Assembly: GCF_014199615.1 (NCBI RefSeq)
Contig: NZ_JACHOB010000004.1
Location: forward strand, 124,001-188,000
Reading direction: 5' to 3'
Length of the DNA stretch: 64,000 bases
From: Parvularcula dongshanensis
Lineage (GTDB): Bacteria; Pseudomonadota; Alphaproteobacteria; Caulobacterales; Parvularculaceae
Made by a program: the position numbers and the translations under genes. Positions 18,079-25,298 of the stretch are shown here, one piece after another; the first letter of the stretch is position 1, and every line of letters begins with the position of its first letter. The notes under the pieces are model-generated. The model worked only from the letters and a program-made list of their open reading frames with translations, was not told the DNA's origin and searched no databases.

Positions 18079-19893
18079 ATGCGCCCTTATGTAATTCTCG
18101 CACTCCTAATGAGTTTCACTCTGTTCTGCTTCGCCAATGCGCGAGCGGCGGAGCCGTGGACTCTCGTGGAGGCGGATGGGCGCGTGATGATCAGCGGTTC
18201 TCCGGCTACGAGCCCGGCGACCCTGCCTCAAGGCGCCTGGATCGAGACAGGGGAGGACGGTCGCGCCGTCCTCAACCGCGGCGAGCAGCGTATCGCGCTC
18301 GGACCGGGCACGCGCATCGCCTTGCCCGCAGAGACGCAAGTCGGGCACACCCGGGTCGATCAGGTCCGCGGCGAGGCGCGCTACACCGTCGACAAGCGCA
18401 GGGCACCGCACTTCGAAGTGCGCACCCCGCTGGTCGCCGCCGTCGTGAAGGGCACGCAGTTCACCGTGACGGCCGAGGGCGAGAGCCACTCGGTCTCCAC
18501 GCATGAGGGCCTCGTCGCCGTCAGCGCCGCGAGCGGCGGCGCACCGGCCATGGTCGGTGCGGGCCTGCGGGCGAGCGTGCGCCCCGGTAGCGGCGTCGTG
18601 GTCGAGAAGGCGCCGCCGCCGAAAGCCGCGGCGCCTGCCCGCAAGCGAGCTGTGCCGACGAAGGAGGATCAGACCGAGGACACCGAGAGCGACGCGCCCG
18701 ACGCCGAGGCGCCCCAGGTCGCCGAGACCGAGCCTGCGGTGAGCGCGCTCGCCGACACCGTGGTGACCGAAAGCGAAGCCGGTGCGCCGCCGAAGAAGGA
18801 CGAGCCGCCAGCGACGCAGGAACCTGCCGCCCCAGCGCCGGCGCCTTCGCCGAAACCCGAGCCGGAACCGCAGCCGGTACCCGGGGATACGGCGGAGCCG
18901 GAGGAACAGCCGGCGCCCGCGCCGCAGCCCGAACCCGCGCCTGAACCCGGGCCTGAAGCTGAGCCTGCGCCCGAGCCGGCCCCCGAAGCGGACGAAGAGC
19001 CTCAACCCGCGCCGCAAGAGCCCGCGCAGCCCGAAGAGGAGGACGGCGACGAACCCGACGCCGTTCCCGCGGAGGACGACGAGCACGATCACGACCATAA
19101 TGACGTCCGCGGCACGGACAACGACGTCGACGGCAAGAAGAACAAGGTCGACGGCGCGTCCAACAAGGTGACGGGCGACGACAACGAGGTTCGCGGAACC
19201 AGCAACACCCTCGTCGGCGACAAGAACAAGGTCGACGCGAGCTGGACGAAGGTGTCCGGCGACAAGAACAAGGTCAAAGGCGCCTGGATCGAGATCGACG
19301 GCCGGAAGAACGACGTAGAGGGACGCGACATCCGCGTGACCGGCGAGGACAACAAGGTCCGTGGCCTGAGCGTGACCGTGGCTGGCAACCGCAACGACGT
19401 CCAGTCGACCTTCGGCGTCTTCCGGATCCCCACCCTGATCGAAGGCGACCTCAACGTCGTCCGTGGCGGGGGCGCCAACACCATCGGCGGCAGCGAGAAC
19501 AAGCTGACCGGCTCTTACGGTACGATCTACGGAGACCGGAACGACGTCGAGGGCGACCATGCCGACGTGGAGGGGAGCGACAACCTCGTCAGGGGCGCGA
19601 ACGCCTTCGTCCGCGGCGTCTGGAACAACATCCGCGGAGACGGGAACCACGTCGAGGGCGACTACAACAAGGTCGTCGGCGACGACAACACGCTCTACGG
19701 CCACTACAACGACGTCGAGGGAAGCGGGAACGATGTGACCGGCGACCGGAACGTGGTCGTCGGCGACGACAACACGCTCTTCGGCAACCTCAACGAGGTC
19801 GACGGCAACCGCAACCTGGTCGTCGGAAACGGAAATCCGGTCCGGGCGAACGGCGGCATAGTCTACGGCGACGGGCCGAACGCGACGAAGTGA
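18079..19893 (+). CDS. Secreted FecR-domain protein with Pro/Glu-rich linker and heptad beta-solenoid repeats
   Basis: 604 residues, function unknown. Signal peptide MRPYVILALLMSFTLFCF with likely cleavage after ARAA (residue 24). Residues about 30-165 form a FecR-type domain (GARIALPAE-like GTRIALPAETQ, VKGTQFTVTAEGESHSVSTH, EGLVAVSA). Residues about 170-335 are a Pro/Glu/Ala linker like TonB-type periplasm-spanning stretches, ending in an acidic His-rich patch (DDEHDHDH). Residues 341-592 are 34 units of a seven-residue repeat N-x-V-x-G-x-x, predicted as a beta-solenoid. It has no sigma-factor partner, so it is not a classical FecR anti-sigma system. It overlaps the CHASE2 kinase gene by 4 nt (GTGA). 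Possible roles: a surface or periplasmic structural fibre, a ligand-sensing partner of the kinase, or the cargo of the divergent TpsB-like transporter. Confidence 0.85.
   Translation: MRPYVILALLMSFTLFCFANARAAEPWTLVEADGRVMISGSPATSPATLPQGAWIETGEDGRAVLNRGEQRIALGPGTRIALPAETQVGHTRVDQVRGEARYTVDKRRAPHFEVRTPLVAAVVKGTQFTVTAEGESHSVSTHEGLVAVSAASGGAPAMVGAGLRASVRPGSGVVVEKAPPPKAAAPARKRAVPTKEDQTEDTESDAPDAEAPQVAETEPAVSALADTVVTESEAGAPPKKDEPPATQEPAAPAPAPSPKPEPEPQPVPGDTAEPEEQPAPAPQPEPAPEPGPEAEPAPEPAPEADEEPQPAPQEPAQPEEEDGDEPDAVPAEDDEHDHDHNDVRGTDNDVDGKKNKVDGASNKVTGDDNEVRGTSNTLVGDKNKVDASWTKVSGDKNKVKGAWIEIDGRKNDVEGRDIRVTGEDNKVRGLSVTVAGNRNDVQSTFGVFRIPTLIEGDLNVVRGGGANTIGGSENKLTGSYGTIYGDRNDVEGDHADVEGSDNLVRGANAFVRGVWNNIRGDGNHVEGDYNKVVGDDNTLYGHYNDVEGSGNDVTGDRNVVVGDDNTLFGNLNEVDGNRNLVVGNGNPVRANGGIVYGDGPNATK
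19099..19854 (+). repeat. DNA encoding 34 heptad repeats (N-x-V-x-G-x-x)
   Basis: Residues 341-592 of the FecR protein. Fifteen units run without a slip (such as NDVRGTD, NKVDGAS, NKVTGDD), then a 13-residue insert GVFRIPTLIEGDL. Nineteen more units follow (such as NTLYGHY, NDVEGSG, NLVVGNG), the first with one extra residue. Position 1 is mostly Asn, position 3 a beta-branched or aliphatic residue, position 5 Gly. The code is degenerate at DNA level, so these are old protein repeats and not a recent tandem DNA expansion. Confidence 0.85.
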
Positions 19894-22124
19894 CGCCAAC
19901 CTTCCTCAGGTTCTCGAAGGCGTTGCCGGGCGCGGGATACCGCCCCGGCGACGCCGTGACCGCGCTTCTGGTTCTGAGCCTGCTCCTTCTCGGCTTGCAG
20001 ACGGGTCTGCTGGGGCGGCTGGACAACGCGCTGACGGATGCCCGCTTCACCCTCTCCCAAAGGCCGCCGACTGGCGAGCTCGTGGTCGTCGCGATCGATA
20101 CGAAGTCGCTGGCGGCCAACCCCGTTTGGCCGTGGCCCCGAGCGGAGTACGCTCGGCTCATCGACGTGCTGGACGAAGAGGGGGCGGCCGCGATCGGTTT
20201 CGACCTCGACTTCAGCGCCGCAGGGGCCTTCGGTACGGACCAGGCGCTCGCGGACGCGGTGATGGGCGCACGGGCAGAGGTCATGACCGCAGTGTTCCGC
20301 CAGCCCGTGGACGGTGTTCCGGGCATGATGGTCGAGATGCTGCCCAACACGAAGATCCGTTCGCACGTCACCCTCGCCTCAGTCGCCTATCCGACCAGCG
20401 CCAACGGCCTCGTCAGAATGCTGCCCGCCGCCGAGCCCTTCTCCTTCGGTCCCGTGCCGAGCATCGGTGCCCAGCTGTCCGGCGTCGCGCCGGCGGAGGC
20501 CGTAGCGCTCGACTTCGGCATCGATCTCGACGGCATCGTCACCTACTCCTTCTCGGACGTGCTCGCACGCCGCGTGCCCGCCGGCGCCTTTGCCGGGAAG
20601 AAGGTGTTGGTCGGGGCCACGGCGATCGAGCTTGGCGACGAGTTCTCTCTGCCGACCAAAGGTCTTTGGCCCGGCGTGTTCCTCAACGCTCTCGGCTACG
20701 AGACGCTCGCCCAGGGGCGCGCTTTGCGAACCGCGCCGCCCTGGACGACCCTTCTTCTCGTCGGCCTCGTCGTCGCAACCGGCGTTCATCCCCGGACGCG
20801 GCGGGACCTTCTGCCCTACGCGCTCGGGCTCGGGGTCATCGGGGCCGGTCTCTTCGGTCTGAGCCTCGTCCTGCACGAGGCGCTGGTGCTGCGCTTCGAC
20901 ATCGGCGCTCCCCTGCTCGCGCTCGTGTTCTCGGGCGGCTTCTGCCTCTTGCGCGAAGCCGAGCAGCAGGCGGGCACTCTGTTCCGTAACCAGATGATCA
21001 ACCAGGCGCAGCGCCTCCTCTTCGAGCGCCTCGTTCACGAGAGCCACGGCGGGATAATCACGCTGAACCGGTTCGGCGACGTCGAGCTGTGCAACCCGCA
21101 GGCGCGGAAGATGCTCGGCATCGCTTCGAACCCAGTGGGCAAGCCGGTCGGAATCGTCGCGCCCGCCCTCGCAGCCCACGTCCGCACGCCCGTCGAACCG
21201 ACCTCGCTGCGCACGGCCGAGATCGAGGTCGAGACCGAAGGCGAGGACGAGGTGAGCACGATCGAGGTCTCGATCAGTCGCCTCGAGATTCCACTCTCTG
21301 CCAGCCGGTTCGAACGCCGCCGCGAGCCGCGAGAGGTCACGCTGGTCTCGCTCTACGACGCGACGCCGGCGCGGCGAGCGGCCGAGGCCGAGCGTTTGGC
21401 GAAGGAAGAGCACGCCGCCGCGTCCGAAGCGAAGTCGCTGCTGATCGCGACCATGAGCCACGAACTCCGCACGCCGCTCAACCACATCATAGGCTTCGCC
21501 GAGCTGATCGCCGGCGAGATGATGGGTCCCGTCGGCACACCCGAATACACCGAGTATGCAGGCCATATCGGCACCGGCGGCAAGCGGCTTCTGAGCGTGG
21601 TCAATGACATGCTCCTGGCCGGTCAGCTGCAGTCGAACGAGATCGCGATCTACGAGGACGAGGCAGCCTTGGAGGGAATCCTGAACGAGGCGCTGGACGG
21701 CTTGTCCCGGGACCCAGCGCAGGTCGAGGTCGCGATCGCAGCGCACCGCGCGAGGATCGACGCCAAGCTCGTCGGCACGGCGGTGCGGCACCTCGTGGAC
21801 AACGCGCTCAAGTTCGGCGGCGGATCGGACGTCCGCGTCTCAGTGAACAATCGGGGCGACGAGCTTCGGCTCCGGGTCGAGGACGACGGACCGGGCGTGG
21901 ACCTCGAGAGGGCGGAGCTCACTTCGCTCTTCGTACAAGCCGACGGCACGTTGGCGCGGACGCAGGACGGGTGCGGCATCGGGCTCTTCCTCGTCGACGG
22001 CATCGCACGTCTTCACGGTGGCCGCCTGCGCCTCTTCTCCGCGCCCGGCCGCGGCTTCGCCGCGGAAGTCATCCTGCCAGGCCGCGCGATCGCGCCCCGC
22101 GCCGCCGGCCGCTTGGTCGCCTGA
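19890..22124 (+). CDS. CHASE2-domain sensor histidine kinase
   Basis: Membrane sensor kinase of 744 residues, start GTG 19890 overlapping the preceding stop. Layout: an N-terminal transmembrane helix (LLVLSLLLLGLQTGLLG); an extracytoplasmic CHASE2 domain (TDARFTLSQRPPTGELVVVA, GFDLDFS, KVLVGATAIELGDEFSLPT) to about residue 285; three closely spaced transmembrane helices; a PAS-like segment (GGIITLNRFGDVELCNPQAR). Next come HisKA with the phospho-acceptor His524 (MSHELRTPLNHIIGFAELI) and HATPase_c with N-box VDNALKFGG and G-boxes DDGPGVD and GCGIGLFLV. No receiver domain and no response-regulator gene is nearby. Coupling to the FecR-solenoid gene suggests the kinase reads the state of that protein. 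Confidence 0.93.
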   Translation: MTPTFLRFSKALPGAGYRPGDAVTALLVLSLLLLGLQTGLLGRLDNALTDARFTLSQRPPTGELVVVAIDTKSLAANPVWPWPRAEYARLIDVLDEEGAAAIGFDLDFSAAGAFGTDQALADAVMGARAEVMTAVFRQPVDGVPGMMVEMLPNTKIRSHVTLASVAYPTSANGLVRMLPAAEPFSFGPVPSIGAQLSGVAPAEAVALDFGIDLDGIVTYSFSDVLARRVPAGAFAGKKVLVGATAIELGDEFSLPTKGLWPGVFLNALGYETLAQGRALRTAPPWTTLLLVGLVVATGVHPRTRRDLLPYALGLGVIGAGLFGLSLVLHEALVLRFDIGAPLLALVFSGGFCLLREAEQQAGTLFRNQMINQAQRLLFERLVHESHGGIITLNRFGDVELCNPQARKMLGIASNPVGKPVGIVAPALAAHVRTPVEPTSLRTAEIEVETEGEDEVSTIEVSISRLEIPLSASRFERRREPREVTLVSLYDATPARRAAEAERLAKEEHAAASEAKSLLIATMSHELRTPLNHIIGFAELIAGEMMGPVGTPEYTEYAGHIGTGGKRLLSVVNDMLLAGQLQSNEIAIYEDEAALEGILNEALDGLSRDPAQVEVAIAAHRARIDAKLVGTAVRHLVDNALKFGGGSDVRVSVNNRGDELRLRVEDDGPGVDLERAELTSLFVQADGTLARTQDGCGIGLFLVDGIARLHGGRLRLFSAPGRGFAAEVILPGRAIAPRAAGRLVA

Positions 22125-22171
22125 GACCGAAGGTCGCTTCGCGCCGCCGCCCGCGCAGGGTAGAGGGCGGC

Positions 22172-22579
22172 ATGACCGTCCATCTCATGAAGGTCGCCGT
22201 CGGGTGCCCCGACGTGCAGACGCTGCAGTCGCGCCAGCGCCGCTTCGCCAAGAGCGGGGGCGGTATCGCGCACACGACGCGGATGTGGCCGAAGCGGGCG
22301 GAGGAGATCCTGGCGGGCGGCTCGCTCTACTGGGCCGTCGCGAAGTCGCTCTGCGTGCGGCAGGAGATTCTAGGCCTGGAGGCGGTGACGGTCGACGGCA
22401 CGCCGAAGTGCCGGATCAAGCTCGACGCAGCCCTCGTGCCCGTTCGGGCGATGCCGCGCCGACCGTTTCAGGGCTGGCGCTACCTCGAAACGTCCGACGC
22501 CCCTCCGGACCTGCCGAAGGGGCGAAGCGCGGACGAGGCCGCGCTTGATGCCATGCTCTTGGAGCTCGGCCTCATGTAG
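22172..22579 (+). CDS. DUF1489 family protein
   Basis: 135-residue soluble protein. MTVHLMKVAVGCPDVQTLQS and GGIAHTTRMWPKRAEEILAG match the alphaproteobacterial DUF1489 family, whose function is not established. ATG 22172 is chosen because the conserved sequence begins there and upstream in-frame sequence overlaps the kinase. It stands alone, 47 bp after the kinase and 16 bp before the convergent bactofilin gene. Confidence 0.88.
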   Translation: MTVHLMKVAVGCPDVQTLQSRQRRFAKSGGGIAHTTRMWPKRAEEILAGGSLYWAVAKSLCVRQEILGLEAVTVDGTPKCRIKLDAALVPVRAMPRRPFQGWRYLETSDAPPDLPKGRSADEAALDAMLLELGLM

Positions 22580-22595
22580 AAGCAGGGACGAGCCG

Positions 22596-23096
22596 TCAGG
22601 CCTCTGCGGCGGCAGGGACCGCCGGTTTGCCATCCTTGCGCTTCGGTCCTTCGACCGCTGGGACCGTGGTCTCGCCGATCGGATCGTCGGCATGACGGAC
22701 GTTGCCCTCGAAGCGGGCGCCGACCTCGATCGACATGGCGTTGTGAACGATCTCGCCGCGGACGAGCGAGCCTGCCGCCAACTCGACGCGCTGCGCCCTG
22801 ATCGAGCCTTCGACCGTTCCGCAGACGCGGACGCTGATCGCGACGACCTGTCCTTCGATCCGTGCGCCCTCGCCGACGACGAGCCCCTTCGCGCGGAGGT
22901 CGCCTTCGAGAAGGCCGTCGAACTGGACCTCGCCTTCGGACTCAATCGTGCCGCGAATGACCACGTCGGCCGAGATCAGGGACGGCACGCCCTCGCGCGC
23001 GGTCTTCGGACGCGGCGCCGCGCGCTTCGCGGGCTCGGCGCTCGCCTCGAAGGTTTCCGTCAGTCCCAACTCGGTCGTCTTAGCTTTCGAAAACAT
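22596..23096 (-). CDS. Bactofilin family cytoskeletal protein
   Basis: Polymer-forming protein of 166 residues. A proline-rich basic N-terminus is followed by a right-handed beta-helix core from about residue 38 (SLISADVVIRGTIESEGEVQ through GARFEGNVRHADD), the bactofilin (DUF583) domain. Bactofilins make non-nucleotide filaments at the membrane and direct local peptidoglycan synthesis. It overlaps the upstream M23 peptidase gene by 17 nt, a conserved pairing in which the filament recruits the endopeptidase (for example BacA/LmdC in Hyphomonas, from memory). Confidence 0.94.
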   Translation of the reverse strand: MFSKAKTTELGLTETFEASAEPAKRAAPRPKTAREGVPSLISADVVIRGTIESEGEVQFDGLLEGDLRAKGLVVGEGARIEGQVVAISVRVCGTVEGSIRAQRVELAAGSLVRGEIVHNAMSIEVGARFEGNVRHADDPIGETTVPAVEGPKRKDGKPAVPAAAEA

Positions 23097-24447
23097 AGCG
23101 TCCCGCCTCGATGAACTTCAAAGGATCGACCTGTCGGCCGCGATAGTGGACCTCGTAGTGCACGTGGGTCCCCGTCGATCGGCCCGTGCTGCCCATTAGG
23201 CCGATGACGTCGTGCAGCTCGACCTTCTGGCCGGTGCGCACCTTAATGGCGTTCATGTGCCCGTAGCGGGTCTTGAAGCCGTTTCCGTGGTCGATCTCGA
23301 CGCAGCGGCCATAGCCGCCACGGACCCCGGCGAAGGTGACGCGGCCGGGTGCCGTCGCGAGGATCGGCGTGTTCGTCCGCGCGGCGAAGTCGAGGCCCTT
23401 GTGCTGCGCGCGCCGGTTCTTCTTCACCGGGTCCCAGCGCACGCCGAAGCGCGAGGTCATGCGGTGCCGGTCCTTGACCGGCGCGGAGAGCGGGATGACC
23501 TTGACCGCCTCGGTCAGGACGGCCGCCTCGCCGAGCGTGCGGGCGACACGGGCCGCGGTGCGAGTGTAGGGATCGCGGGGCAGGTCGTCGGCGGGAATGA
23601 GGGGGCCCCCCTGACCCGTGAAGGGTTCGGCCTCCCCAGCGGCCTCGTCTTTCGGACCGCGAATCAGGCTCGCGAGCAGAGGCGCCGACAGCGTCTCGGT
23701 CTGCGCATCGACCACACCGCTCATGTCGACGCCGGTATGACGCAGAACCTCGGCGAGCTCCTCGATGCGGATGCGCGTGTCTTCCTCGAGCGCACCCATC
23801 ATGGCGAGCTGGCGGGCGGAGAGGTCGGCGCTCTGAAGACGCATCCGCGAGAGGGCGGCGTCGTCGATCTCGCCGGTGACACGCATCTGGGAGAAGCGGG
23901 TGAGGGCGTCGCGGCGCAGGCTCGAGACGCGAGATTGGCGCGGCGTCGGCTCGCGGCCGATGGGGTCGACCATGACGCGGTTGCCCGACTTCATCGGCTG
24001 GCCACCCGGCGCGCCGGTCTCCGACAGCGTGTCGGATAGGCCCTGAAGGCGACCGTCGATCGCCCCTTTGTTGTCCATCAGGCCGCGGAGCGTGTCGGTC
24101 TGAGACCGCAGGTTCGAGATCGCCGCGTCGAACTCGCGGGCGTAGACGTAGTTCAGCGCGCTGACCTCGTCATAGGCCGTCTCCTGCGACTGCAGGCGGC
24201 GCTGGAAGGCGGCGCGCTCGTCGCGCCGCTGCTGCGCCTCGGCGATCTTGATCTGCTGCTCGAAGACGAAGTTGACGGTGGCGAAGGCGACCCACAGCAG
24301 GAAGGCGCCGAGGATCAGCGCCATCGCCATCTGAGTCTGGCTCGACAGCTTGACGAAGCGGACGACGCCGTCGCTCCGGTGGTAGATCTGGCGCTCCCGG
24401 AACGCGCGGCCCATGGCCCGTGCCATCCGGTTTTGCTGCCTTCCCAT
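23080..24447 (-). CDS. Membrane-anchored M23 (LytM-type) peptidoglycan endopeptidase
   Basis: 455 residues from ATG 24447, which has AAGGG upstream; a longer frame to 24552 lacks a ribosome site. A basic cytoplasmic tail precedes one transmembrane helix (MAMALILGAFLLWVAFATV), a long coiled-coil region rich in Gln/Arg/Glu, and a C-terminal M23 domain. Zinc ligands are visible in HKGLDFA (HxxxD) and THVHYEV (HxH). The intact motif indicates an active D,D-endopeptidase, unlike degenerate EnvC/NlpD-type activators. Cotranscribed and overlapping with bactofilin, it likely acts in localised wall growth or cell-shape control. Confidence 0.94.
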   Translation of the reverse strand: MGRQQNRMARAMGRAFRERQIYHRSDGVVRFVKLSSQTQMAMALILGAFLLWVAFATVNFVFEQQIKIAEAQQRRDERAAFQRRLQSQETAYDEVSALNYVYAREFDAAISNLRSQTDTLRGLMDNKGAIDGRLQGLSDTLSETGAPGGQPMKSGNRVMVDPIGREPTPRQSRVSSLRRDALTRFSQMRVTGEIDDAALSRMRLQSADLSARQLAMMGALEEDTRIRIEELAEVLRHTGVDMSGVVDAQTETLSAPLLASLIRGPKDEAAGEAEPFTGQGGPLIPADDLPRDPYTRTAARVARTLGEAAVLTEAVKVIPLSAPVKDRHRMTSRFGVRWDPVKKNRRAQHKGLDFAARTNTPILATAPGRVTFAGVRGGYGRCVEIDHGNGFKTRYGHMNAIKVRTGQKVELHDVIGLMGSTGRSTGTHVHYEVHYRGRQVDPLKFIEAGRYVFES

Positions 24448-24636
24448 TACTCGCCCTTCCGACAATAGCCGCCGGGCAGGCCCCGTGAGACCTCCCGCCG
24501 TATCAAGCCTCACCGAGCCGTGAGAGTGCACGAGGACCCGTCGGCTCTGCAAGCGTGACGGGAGGTGCGTACCGGAAAGTAATTAACGGGGCGCTCCTCC
24601 GTCCTCTTCGAGACGGTCCCGCCCGTTCAGCTTCCT

Positions 24637-25104
24637 TCAAGCTGTATGGCGAGATTGTGCCGCCTTCAGAACCGCTTCGGCGTGGCCGGGCACACGGACC
24701 TTGCGCCAAACCTCGGCGATCCTGCCGTCCGCGGCGATGAGGAAGGTCGAACGCTCGATCCCCATATAGGTCCGGCCGTACATGCTCTTCTCGGTCCAGA
24801 CGCCGTAGGCCTCGCATGCGGCGCCGTCCTCGTCGCTCGCGAGGGGAACGGTGAGGTCGTGCTTCCGCCGGAACTTCTCGTGCTTCTGCGGGCTGTCCTT
24901 GGAGATGCCGAGCACGGCCGTGCCCGCTGCGCCGAACGCTGCGAGGTGTTCGGAGAAGGCGATCGCCTCCTTGGTGCAACCGGCGGTATCGTCCTTCGGA
25001 TAGAAGTAGAGGACGAGTTGCTTGCCCTTGAAGTCCGCCAGGCGGACCTGCCCGTCCTCGCCGTCCAGGGTGAAGTCCGGCGCCTCGTCTCCGGGTTGCA
25101 GCAT
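24637..25104 (-). CDS. bcp: Thioredoxin-dependent thiol peroxidase (Bcp/PrxQ family)
   Basis: Reduces hydrogen peroxide and organic peroxides. 155 residues, strong ribosome site (AGGAGG) before ATG 25104. The peroxidatic cysteine is Cys43 in YPKDDTAGCTKEA; the usual resolving cysteine five residues later is absent (Ile48). Cys97 (DGAACEAYG) is the only other cysteine, so the enzyme may be 1-Cys or use a non-standard partner. Divergent from the AsmA-like gene. Confidence 0.93.
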   Translation of the reverse strand: MLQPGDEAPDFTLDGEDGQVRLADFKGKQLVLYFYPKDDTAGCTKEAIAFSEHLAAFGAAGTAVLGISKDSPQKHEKFRRKHDLTVPLASDEDGAACEAYGVWTEKSMYGRTYMGIERSTFLIAADGRIAEVWRKVRVPGHAEAVLKAAQSRHTA

Positions 25105-25298
25105 GGGATCCTCCTGATGGTGTGGGCGCCTCGCTTAGCCAGAGGGTCTCCCGCCGGTCCAGATCGTAACCCGGCGCTTCCTTGCCCGCGCCGCGTACGC
25201 GCTCTTAACCTGCCGATGCCTAGGTGCGGGCAGCGGCGAAGGGCAGGGCGAGCTTGGGCGAGGTCGCGGAGCGCGGAGAGGCAAGACGGGGGCGGGGC

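Noticed and set aside
19099-19854. RTX calcium-binding repeats or trimeric autotransporter head
   Set aside because: Period is 7, not 9, and lacks the GGxGxDxLx pattern; no YadA membrane anchor follows, and there is no type I secretion tail.
18106-19899. 597-codon minus-strand frame with V/D repeats
   Set aside because: Mirror of the heptad-repeat gene; its periodicity is that of the real repeats read backwards.
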